Part shown: positions 30,128 to 38,447 of the stretch, one piece after another | How the letters are laid out: each line of letters opens with the position of its first letter | Position numbering within the stretch: position 1 is the stretch's first letter | Assembly: GCA_015066625.1 (NCBI GenBank) | Contig: SVOC01000014.1 | Span: 1 to 64,000, forward strand | Direction of reading: 5' to 3' | From: Oscillospiraceae bacterium | GTDB lineage: Bacteria > Bacillota > Clostridia > Oscillospirales > Acutalibacteraceae | Length of the DNA: 64,000 bases | Program-made: the position numbers and the translations under genes | Notes under the pieces: generated by a model | The model's database searches: none | What the model saw: only the letters and a program-made list of their open reading frames with translations | What the model was told of the DNA's origin: nothing

Positions 30128-31903
30128 ATGATAAAGCCGTATAAGCTTAAATCACATCTGTGCAGGTTCTGCACCTTTTATAAGGCAGGGGATGAAAAGA
30201 TACCCCATGCTCTTTTTGAAACAGAAAATGAAAAACCGAATCTTGAAGGCTTTGCCTATCCGTTACCTTCTAAGAAAAGCGATTATACCTGCTTTGCAAA
30301 GACGGGCGAAATTGAATGGTACGGCGCATCAAACGGTCTGACACGCTACGATGCAAATGCAGAACGCGAAGAAGATATCGTTATGTATTTCAGCGCTCCC
30401 AGAGATTTGCTTGACAACAATGTCAGGGCTGTTATGCCCGACGGAGAGAATGTATGGGTGCTTACCGATACAGGCGCAGCATATATTGAAATGCGACTTG
30501 TGGGCGCGGAGGAAAAGGCTGATATCCTTCTTGAAGAAACACTTAAATATGTTGACCGCAGAGGTATGATAAGCCAGAAATATCTTTTTGAGGGCAGAAA
30601 TCTTGAGTCAATCAAGCCCTACGGCCATTCCGATAATGACGGTACATTCACGGGTAATTTTGCTTTCGGTGAAATGTTCCGCTATGCAACATTCAGACGT
30701 GAAAAAGGGGAGGATCATCCCGATACTGTTAAGGCAAGAGCGATAGCAACGAGAGCGGTTGAAGCCTGCCTTCTTCTCCTTCATATTCACAGCAGAGGCG
30801 ACGGCTTTGCCGCAAGAACATATCTTTGCGCGGACGAACCTGTTCCCGATGACGGACTTTTTTTCAGAATCACTGACGGTAAGGCTACCTGCCTTAAAAC
30901 TACCGATTCGGAAAACAAGGGAGTTACGGGCGTGGTTATTGATGCATCCGCACCTGTTCCCGAAAGACTTGCAAAGCTTTACACAGAAAAGGGTTACACG
31001 ATAAATGATGTAATATACAAAGCTGATACCAGCAGTGATGAAATAACACATCACTTCATCAATCTCCTTACTGCCCACGAAATTCTCGGCGATGATGCAG
31101 AGCTTGATGAAATTATTGTTTCATCAACAAAGAAGCTGATGATGCACATTATCGACCACGGCTATGAGCTTCACGATTTCACGGGTAAGCCTACCACATG
31201 GGCAAAGTGGAGCGTAAGCTATTTCAACACCGAGTTCGGATGGGTTGACGGTACTCTCAACTCTGCACAGCTTCTTATGTATCTGCTTGTTACGATGAAG
31301 GTTACGGGCGAAGAAGGCATCTGGCGTGAGCATTACGACCGCCTTATCAACGAGCTTGGTTATGCCGACAGAGCTGAAAAGCATTTTGACCGACTTTATC
31401 AGGCAAGCCTTTCAATGGGCTTTGATTACTTTGAAGATATTATGTACGGCGACCATATGCTTGCAACCCTTGCGTATTACGGAATCTGCACCCTTGAAAA
31501 GGATGAAAAGCTTCTTGCCAAATACAGAAAGGGTTATAAGGCTTGGAGAACATCCATTGAAAGAGAGCATAACCCCGGTTATGACCTGCTTTATGCGGTA
31601 GCCTGTCCTGACGAAGAAATTGACCTTGAACGCCACGCAGAGTGGTTTTACAGAACAAATGCAAGCCGTCTTGCAGCAGGTGTTTCGCTCAAAGGAAGAC
31701 ACGATGTTCCGGTTAAGAAGCTTCGTGCAGGTGCAGAAGAAATATCAACCCTTCTTCCTCCCGATGAAAGATTTATTTCGAAATATGACCGCAATCCTTT
31801 TGATTATAAAGATGAGGATTCGGGCGGCGTTATGTGTGTTGAAAGCTGTTATGTATACACACTGGCATATTGGTTCGGAAGATACCACGGATTCTTTGAA
31901 TAA
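30128..31903 (+). CDS. (alpha/alpha)6-toroid-like protein, paralog of 4390..6489
   Basis: Shares SDEITHHF..., GKPTTWAKW, and C-terminal YDRNPF...ESCYVYTLAYWFGRYHG with the protein at 4390. Confidence 0.65.
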   Translation: MIKPYKLKSHLCRFCTFYKAGDEKIPHALFETENEKPNLEGFAYPLPSKKSDYTCFAKTGEIEWYGASNGLTRYDANAEREEDIVMYFSAPRDLLDNNVRAVMPDGENVWVLTDTGAAYIEMRLVGAEEKADILLEETLKYVDRRGMISQKYLFEGRNLESIKPYGHSDNDGTFTGNFAFGEMFRYATFRREKGEDHPDTVKARAIATRAVEACLLLLHIHSRGDGFAARTYLCADEPVPDDGLFFRITDGKATCLKTTDSENKGVTGVVIDASAPVPERLAKLYTEKGYTINDVIYKADTSSDEITHHFINLLTAHEILGDDAELDEIIVSSTKKLMMHIIDHGYELHDFTGKPTTWAKWSVSYFNTEFGWVDGTLNSAQLLMYLLVTMKVTGEEGIWREHYDRLINELGYADRAEKHFDRLYQASLSMGFDYFEDIMYGDHMLATLAYYGICTLEKDEKLLAKYRKGYKAWRTSIEREHNPGYDLLYAVACPDEEIDLERHAEWFYRTNASRLAAGVSLKGRHDVPVKKLRAGAEEISTLLPPDERFISKYDRNPFDYKDEDSGGVMCVESCYVYTLAYWFGRYHGFFE

Positions 31904-31915
31904 TGAGGTGCGGAT

Positions 31916-34387
31916 ATGAACAATAAAATACATATTATCAGCAATGCACATCTTGACCCGATCTGGCTTTGGAGATGGCAGGAAGGCTGCGGCGAAGTGC
32001 TTCAGACATTCAGAAGTGCGGTTGAGAGAATTAAAGAATATAAAGGCATGATTTTTACCTGTTCATCAGCTTCGTATTATAAGTGGGTTGAAGAAATTGA
32101 CCCCGAGCTTTTTGAGGAAATCAGAAAGCTTGTGAAAAAAGGCAAATGGGTGCCTGTGAACGGTTGGTGGGTTCAGCCCGACTGCAATATGCCTTCGGCA
32201 GAGAGCTTTGCCCGTCAGGCACTTTACAGCCAGCTTTACTATTACGAAAAATTCGGTGAAATCTGCAAGACGGGTTACAATGTTGACTCCTTCGGACACA
32301 ATGCAATGCTTCCGCAGCTCCTTAATAACGGCGGTATGCGTTGCTATGTTATGATGCGCCCAGGTATGCATGAAAACCCCGAGATTCCAGAAAACCTTTT
32401 CTGGTGGGACAGCCCCGACGGTTCAAGAGTTCTTACTTACAGAATACCTTACAGCTATTGTGTAAACGGTAAGAGAGATATTGACAGAGAGCTGCCTTTG
32501 CTTAAAGAACGCATCAAAGATACCGGTCACGGAATGATGTTCTTTTTCGGTGTGGGTAATCACGGAGGCGGACCTACAAAGGGCGACCTTGATTATATAC
32601 TTGAACTCAAAAAAGACGGATACGAGGAGCTTGAATATTCAAGTCCCGACGAATATTTTGAAGATATGTGTGCCGACAGACTTGACCTTCCCGTGTGGAG
32701 TGATGAAATGCAGCATCACGCAAGCGGCTGTTATTCGGCAACATCAATGGTGAAACAGCTTAACAGAAAAGCTGAGTACTGGCTTGCAAATGCGGAAAAA
32801 TGGAATACCGTATCCGCAAAAATATCCAATCTGCCAAAGGCTACCGAAAGATTCGGTAAAGCGTGGCAGGAGGTATGCTTCAATCAGTTCCACGATATCT
32901 TTTGCGGCTGCTCAATTATGGAAGCATACGATGATGTCCGTGATTCAATGGGCTATGCAATGAAGATTGCCGCTGATGAGGAAAATAAGGCAATGCTTAA
33001 AATTGCACAGCAGGTTGATACATGGCTTGACGGCGTAACCGATGCACAGTCAAGTGTTGCACGACATCATTGCCGTAACCTTAAATTCCCCAGACCCGTT
33101 ATTGTATTCAATCCCAATTCCTTTGAGGTTGAAACTCCCGTAAGAACCTACCATCCTTCAAGAAAGGTTGAGGATTCAGAGGGTAACGAAGTGCTTTTCC
33201 AGAATGTACGCTCATCACGTTCAAACGATTCACATCTTGATACCGTTTTCAACGCAAATGTTCCCGCACTGGGCTATGCTACCTATTGGTTGTGGCACGA
33301 GGATTCGGAATTTACCGAAAGAAGCACTCTCGACGGCGGTTTGTATGCCGACGGTCTTACGGTTGAAAACAAGCATATCAAGGTTGTGTTTGACGGCGAA
33401 ACAGGCGGCATAAAGAGTCTTGTTTCAAAGGCAGACGGTACTGAGTTTGTGGGCGGCGAATTCTGTGTTCCCACGGTTGTCGATAACACTGAACCCGACA
33501 CCTGGGCACATAATATATTCAAATTCGATAAAACAATCGGCACAATGAGTCTCAAATCCATTGAGCTTGTTGAGTGCGGTGCACTCAGGGCTGTTATGAG
33601 GGTTAAACATACCTGCGGCGGCTCATATCTTACTCAGGATTTTATTCTCGGTGCAGACAGCAAGCATATCAGGGTCAAGTGCCGTGTTCTCTGGCAGGAG
33701 CCTCTGACCATACTTAAAATGCCTGTTACCGTTGAAGGCGAGAATCCTGTTTCAACCTATGAAATTCCTGCCGGCTTTATCAAACGTCCCTGCAACGGCG
33801 AAGAAGAGCCTGCTCTTACCTGGGGCGATATTACCGCCGGAAGCGAAAACCGCAAGGGTGTAGCGATTATAAGCAATGCAAAATACAGCTATGACTGTCC
33901 CGGTAACACTCTCAGACTTACAATGCTGAGAAACTCAATTTTTGCCGACCATTATTCTGACCGTCCCGATGCTGATTTTAATTACTGTGACGAAGGTATC
34001 CACAGATTTGAATATGCTGTTTATCCTCATATGGGAGAAGCAGAGGAAAGCGATGTTCAGCGTCTTGCAACAGAGCTCAATTCAAAGCTTGTTGCAGTGC
34101 CTGTAAGCTATCATAAGGGAACAATGCCTCTCAGAAAGAGCTTTATCAGCATAAACAAGCCCAATATCCGTCTTGAAGCATTCAAGTTCTGCGAAGACGG
34201 CTCCGGTGATGTTGTTATGCGTCTTTGCGAAACAGACGGTAAGCCCGTTAAGGCTGCGATTGTCTGTGATATTGCAGAGGCAGGCTTCTATGCGGATTTC
34301 AGAAAGTTTGAAGTCAAAACCTTCCGTATAAACAGTGAAGGCTATGTAACCGAAACAAATTACCTTGAAGGTATAGTTGAAGAATAA
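31916..34387 (+). CDS. GH38 family alpha-mannosidase
   Basis: HIISNAHLDPIWLWRWQEG, WVPVNGWWVQPDCNMPSAES, GYNVDSFGHNAMLPQLL. Confidence 0.93.
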   Translation: MNNKIHIISNAHLDPIWLWRWQEGCGEVLQTFRSAVERIKEYKGMIFTCSSASYYKWVEEIDPELFEEIRKLVKKGKWVPVNGWWVQPDCNMPSAESFARQALYSQLYYYEKFGEICKTGYNVDSFGHNAMLPQLLNNGGMRCYVMMRPGMHENPEIPENLFWWDSPDGSRVLTYRIPYSYCVNGKRDIDRELPLLKERIKDTGHGMMFFFGVGNHGGGPTKGDLDYILELKKDGYEELEYSSPDEYFEDMCADRLDLPVWSDEMQHHASGCYSATSMVKQLNRKAEYWLANAEKWNTVSAKISNLPKATERFGKAWQEVCFNQFHDIFCGCSIMEAYDDVRDSMGYAMKIAADEENKAMLKIAQQVDTWLDGVTDAQSSVARHHCRNLKFPRPVIVFNPNSFEVETPVRTYHPSRKVEDSEGNEVLFQNVRSSRSNDSHLDTVFNANVPALGYATYWLWHEDSEFTERSTLDGGLYADGLTVENKHIKVVFDGETGGIKSLVSKADGTEFVGGEFCVPTVVDNTEPDTWAHNIFKFDKTIGTMSLKSIELVECGALRAVMRVKHTCGGSYLTQDFILGADSKHIRVKCRVLWQEPLTILKMPVTVEGENPVSTYEIPAGFIKRPCNGEEEPALTWGDITAGSENRKGVAIISNAKYSYDCPGNTLRLTMLRNSIFADHYSDRPDADFNYCDEGIHRFEYAVYPHMGEAEESDVQRLATELNSKLVAVPVSYHKGTMPLRKSFISINKPNIRLEAFKFCEDGSGDVVMRLCETDGKPVKAAIVCDIAEAGFYADFRKFEVKTFRINSEGYVTETNYLEGIVEE

Positions 34388-34393
34388 TTTTTT

Positions 34394-34420
34394 AAGACCT
34401 GCACTCCGGTGCAGGTCTTT
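34394..34420 (+). terminator. intrinsic terminator
   Basis: AAGACCTGCAC-tccg-GTGCAGGTCTTTT. Confidence 0.88.
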
Positions 34421-34488
34421 TGTTGTTGAAATTAATATTTATGTGTGATAAAATACAGAGCAGCATATAATACTCACGAGGTGAATTT

Positions 34489-35913
34489 ATGAGAATTCTT
34501 GAAGGTCTTAAACCCGAAAAGGTGTTTTATTATTTTGAGGAAATTTCGGCAATTCCCAGAGGCTCGGGAAAAACCGACGAAATAAGGGATTACTGTGCCG
34601 ATTTTGCAAAAGCAAGAGGTCTTGAATATGTTATCGATGATGCAGGCAACATTATTATTTTCAAGCCTGCCTGCGGCAAAGAGGGTGAACCGGTTATTAT
34701 TCAGGGTCATCTTGATATGGTGTGGGAAAAGGATGAAACCTGCCGTATTGACTTTGAAAAAGACGGTCTTGAGCTTTTTGTTGAAAACGGATATATAGGA
34801 GCAAAAGGTACAACTCTCGGTGCCGATGACGGCATTGCGGTTGCAATGTGCCTTGCCCTGCTTGATTCCGATGATATTGTTCATCCTCCGCTTGAAATAG
34901 TGTTTACAGCAGATGAAGAGGTTGGTATGACGGGTGCCACGGGTCTTGATTGTTCTGTACTCAAAGGCAAGCGTATGATTAACCTAGACTCCGAAGAAGA
35001 CGGTGTTATGTGGGTAAGCTGTGCAGGCGGTGTCCGTGCCGATGTTTCTCTTGATATTGAATTTGCAGAAAATAAGCTTGATTGCTTTGAAATCAGCGTT
35101 TCGGGTCTTCACGGCGGTCATTCGGGTGCGGAAATCCATAACGGTTATGCAAATGCAAATAAAGTTCTGGGAAAAGTTCTTTCGGCACTTTACAAAAAAG
35201 CTGATTATGCTTTGTGCAGTATAAACGGCGGTGCCATGGATAACGCCATAACCCGTGATTCAAAATGCGTTGTTGCTTCGGATTCCGATGTATGCGGAAT
35301 CATAAATGAAATTTCGGATGCAATTGCGGAAGAATACAAAAAAGCAGATCCCGATATAAAAATTTCCGCTTCACCCTGCGGCAAAACGGAAAAATTAATG
35401 AGTTCAGTATCCTCAAAGAATGTTATTGCGCTTCTCAATGACCTGCCCAGCGGCGTTATTGCAATGAGCAAGGATATTGAGGGTTTTGTTGAAACTTCAC
35501 TTAATCTCGGTGTGCTTAAAACCGCAGGCAATGCAGTGTCATACAGCTTTGCCGTCAGAAGCGGCGTTGATGCGGAAAGAGATAAGCTTTGTGACAGCCT
35601 TAAAGAAATTGCACAAAAGTACTGTGCGAAAATCAGTTTCAGAACCCCGTATCCTGCCTGGGAATTCAAAGACGGCTCTGAGCTTCAGGAAATAATGAAG
35701 AAAATCTATTTTGACATCAACGGCAAAGAGCTTGTTGTAACAGGTATCCACGCAGGTCTTGAATGCGGAATGTTCTGCGGCAAAATCAAAGGTCTGGACT
35801 GCGTGTCACTCGGTCCCGAAATGCACGGTATTCATACCCCGAAGGAAAGGCTCAGCATTGAATCCTGCGAAAAACTGTGGCATTTCCTTCTTGCTGTTTT
35901 GAAAACAATCTGA
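34489..35913 (+). CDS. pepD: aminoacyl-histidine dipeptidase
   Basis: IPRGSGKTDEI, VIIQGHLDMVWEKD, GTTLGADDGIAVAM, TADEEVGMTGATGLD, ISVSGLHGGHSGAEIH. Confidence 0.93.
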   Translation: MRILEGLKPEKVFYYFEEISAIPRGSGKTDEIRDYCADFAKARGLEYVIDDAGNIIIFKPACGKEGEPVIIQGHLDMVWEKDETCRIDFEKDGLELFVENGYIGAKGTTLGADDGIAVAMCLALLDSDDIVHPPLEIVFTADEEVGMTGATGLDCSVLKGKRMINLDSEEDGVMWVSCAGGVRADVSLDIEFAENKLDCFEISVSGLHGGHSGAEIHNGYANANKVLGKVLSALYKKADYALCSINGGAMDNAITRDSKCVVASDSDVCGIINEISDAIAEEYKKADPDIKISASPCGKTEKLMSSVSSKNVIALLNDLPSGVIAMSKDIEGFVETSLNLGVLKTAGNAVSYSFAVRSGVDAERDKLCDSLKEIAQKYCAKISFRTPYPAWEFKDGSELQEIMKKIYFDINGKELVVTGIHAGLECGMFCGKIKGLDCVSLGPEMHGIHTPKERLSIESCEKLWHFLLAVLKTI

Positions 35914-37204
35914 TGTCGCAAATCTTAATTAATCTGCCGAAGCTGAGATAAAAGTTGATTATCTCACTGGCATAAAGAATAAAAATATAACCCTTGACGG
36001 AATATCGGGGCAAAAGAAAATATACAAGACCTACGCAGAGTGCGGAGTCGATTATGTTATATCGCATGGAGCTTATCTGCTGGTCAAGGCCTTTGAGCAT
36101 TCCGTCGGTTATCATATCGGTATACATTACGGGAACAAGCGGTGAGAGTATTCTTATATACATCACCGCTTCGTTTGATTTATAAACAAGCTTTGATATA
36201 AGCGGAGCGAAAAACACAAAAATCAAGGAACATATAATTGAAAAAAACAGTGATTTTTTCAGATATTTTTCAACTGTTTTATTGATTTTTTCTTTTTCGT
36301 TTTTCTCATTCATTGTTGCAAGCTCGGGCACAAGCAAAGCTGAAAGTGATGAAAGAATTGCACCCGGAAAAAGCAGTACGGGCAGTGCAAGACCGTGAAT
36401 ATTTCCGTATGCCGAAAGTGCTTCTTCGCTGCCTTCGCCCGATTTCTCGAAACCTTTGGGAATAAGCAAATGTTCAACCGTCAGCAGAATACTTCTTGCA
36501 CAGGTGCCTGCCGCATCGGGCAGAGCAACTCTCAGCATTTTACCGATGTCAAGAATAGGTTTGTTGCTTTTTGCAGGTATTGCGCGGCGTTTCAGAAGTG
36601 ATGACAATGTGAACGAAAAGATTTCTGCGGCGGTCATACCTGCAACTACGGCAATGCATGAATAAAGGCTCGATTTTTCTGCAGCAGTGCCGAGAATAAG
36701 TACGGTAAGAATGATTTTGAAAATCTGTTCAAGCATCTGTACTGCCGAATATTGCGGTATCTTTTCCACTGCGGTGAAGTATCCTCCCAAAGCCGAAGAC
36801 ATGGCAACAAAAGGCAGACTGAGTGAAAGAATTCGCAGAGGTAATGCCGTCTGTGAATCGGAAATCCAATGTATGCTTATAAAATCGGAAAGCGTAAACA
36901 GAAGAAATCCGATTAAACAGCCGCATATGCCTGCATAAGTCACGCACATTGCAACTGATTTGTTCATATCATTCTTTTTGAGGGTGTTTATTTCAACAGC
37001 TACTCTTGTTGTTGCAAGCCGTACTCCCGCACTTGAAAATGTAACCGTAAGTGAATAAACCGTCATCACAAGCTGAAAAAGACCCATGCCCGATGAGCCG
37101 ATTTTTGCTGTCAGATAGGCATTGAACCCTACACCGGCAGCTCTCATAACAAGATTTACGGCGGTCATTATTGCTGTATGTTTTATCAGCTTGTTTTTTT
37201 TCAT
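35852..37204 (-). CDS. SpoVB/MurJ-type polysaccharide flippase
   Basis: MKKNKLIKHTAIMTAVNLVMRAAGVGFNAYLTAKIGSSGMGLFQL; about 12-14 TM segments; ATG 37204 is more plausible than 37390. Confidence 0.82.
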   Translation of the reverse strand: MKKNKLIKHTAIMTAVNLVMRAAGVGFNAYLTAKIGSSGMGLFQLVMTVYSLTVTFSSAGVRLATTRVAVEINTLKKNDMNKSVAMCVTYAGICGCLIGFLLFTLSDFISIHWISDSQTALPLRILSLSLPFVAMSSALGGYFTAVEKIPQYSAVQMLEQIFKIILTVLILGTAAEKSSLYSCIAVVAGMTAAEIFSFTLSSLLKRRAIPAKSNKPILDIGKMLRVALPDAAGTCARSILLTVEHLLIPKGFEKSGEGSEEALSAYGNIHGLALPVLLFPGAILSSLSALLVPELATMNEKNEKEKINKTVEKYLKKSLFFSIICSLIFVFFAPLISKLVYKSNEAVMYIRILSPLVPVMYTDMITDGMLKGLDQQISSMRYNIIDSALCVGLVYFLLPRYSVKGYIFILYASEIINFYLSFGRLIKICDIRLFSKQQEGNATVFRRIQC

Positions 37205-37265
37205 ATTTGTTCCTTTCGAGGTTGCAAAAATAATTTGTTGTGATATAATTAAACAGGGTGATTTT

Positions 37266-38096
37266 ATGAAGAATATGAAAAGAATATCTGCACTTTTGCT
37301 TGCGGCGGTGATGCTGCTTTGCATCTGTCCTTCATCATTTGCACAGGAAGGTGTGCCGGAAATGAAAGAATACGGCTTTGTTGACTGCAACGGTGCAAAA
37401 ATCGAATACGGAATTTACGGCGATTTAAACGGTGAGCCCTTGCTCCTTCTTCCTCCCAACGGGGGAGATATGCACTGCTTCGATGACAGCGTTCTGCCTG
37501 AAATGTCAAAGCATTTCAAGGTTATTGCCGTTTCGCCCAGAGGTACGGGCAATTCGGATTGGATTGAAGGTACAATGAATTTTGAAACAATGAGTGATGA
37601 CCTTGCAATAATCCTTGATTACCTCAAAATCGAAAAGACAAATATTTTCGGATTCAGTGACGGCGGCAATCTGGGTGTTGTATTTACTTTGAGATATCAG
37701 GATCGGGTAAAATCACTTGTTATAATGGGTTCAAATATTAATACTCTGGGTACAAATACCTTTGACCAGATTCAGATTACCTGGCAGTATTTTGTTCTCT
37801 GCGTTGAAGCTTGGATAACAGGCGACAGAGATACAAAAATACGCCGTGACATCAAAGGAATGATGGTTGGTCAGCCCAGCCTTACATTCAAGGATATTTC
37901 CGCAATAAAAGTTCCCGTGCTCAATATTTACGGTGAACACGATATGATTCAGCGCTGGCATTCAAGGCTGATTACAAAGTCAATCGAGGGTGCGGAAGAA
38001 ATAATGATAATCGGCGGCGGACACAGCACCTGCTTTGAGTTTACGGATACAATCATCAACCCTGCTTTGCTTGATTTTTACGGCGTTACCGCATAA
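37266..38096 (+). CDS. alpha/beta hydrolase with signal peptide
   Basis: MKNMKRISALLLAAVMLLCICPSSFA signal; NIFGFSDGGNLGV nucleophile elbow; GGGHSTCFE. Confidence 0.88.
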   Translation: MKNMKRISALLLAAVMLLCICPSSFAQEGVPEMKEYGFVDCNGAKIEYGIYGDLNGEPLLLLPPNGGDMHCFDDSVLPEMSKHFKVIAVSPRGTGNSDWIEGTMNFETMSDDLAIILDYLKIEKTNIFGFSDGGNLGVVFTLRYQDRVKSLVIMGSNINTLGTNTFDQIQITWQYFVLCVEAWITGDRDTKIRRDIKGMMVGQPSLTFKDISAIKVPVLNIYGEHDMIQRWHSRLITKSIEGAEEIMIIGGGHSTCFEFTDTIINPALLDFYGVTA

Positions 38097-38104
38097 AAAT
38101 TATA

Positions 38105-38133
38105 TTGACAACACCGTGTTTGTATGATAGAAT
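38105..38133 (+). promoter_or_regulatory. sigma-A-like promoter of valS
   Basis: TTGACA-17 nt-TAGAAT. Confidence 0.75.
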
Positions 38134-38139
38134 ATCAAA

Positions 38140-38420
38140 AACTTAATATAAAGGTTTTGACGGGGAGGGCGGCATAAAGTGCGTTCTCAGAGAGTCGGCG
38201 GCAGGTGAGAGCCGATGAACAGCGTATGTCAGTTGTAGCCCCCGAGCCGAAGGGAAGAAAGCTTTAAGCGAGTAGAACCCTTCCGTGATTGCTGCGTTAA
38301 TGCATAGGGCTTGTCAGAGCCCAAAGAGCGGCGCTTTTCGGCGCAATTTGAGTGGTACCGCGGGTATGATTTATTACTCGTCTCATTGATTTTATTATCT
38401 GTGAGGCGAGTTTTTTCGTT
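38140..38420 (+). promoter_or_regulatory. T-box leader of valS
   Basis: GAGTGGTACCGCGGG T-box; hairpin CTCGTCTCA...TGAGGCGAG-TTTTTT; candidate specifier GTA (38235-38237) followed by G. Confidence 0.9.
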
Positions 38421-38447
38421 TCACAAAAAGAAAGGATTGATTTCAGA

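Noticed and set aside
36456-36665. Short plus-strand ORFs within the flippase gene
   Set aside because: Opposite strand of a multi-TM protein gene; no supporting signals.
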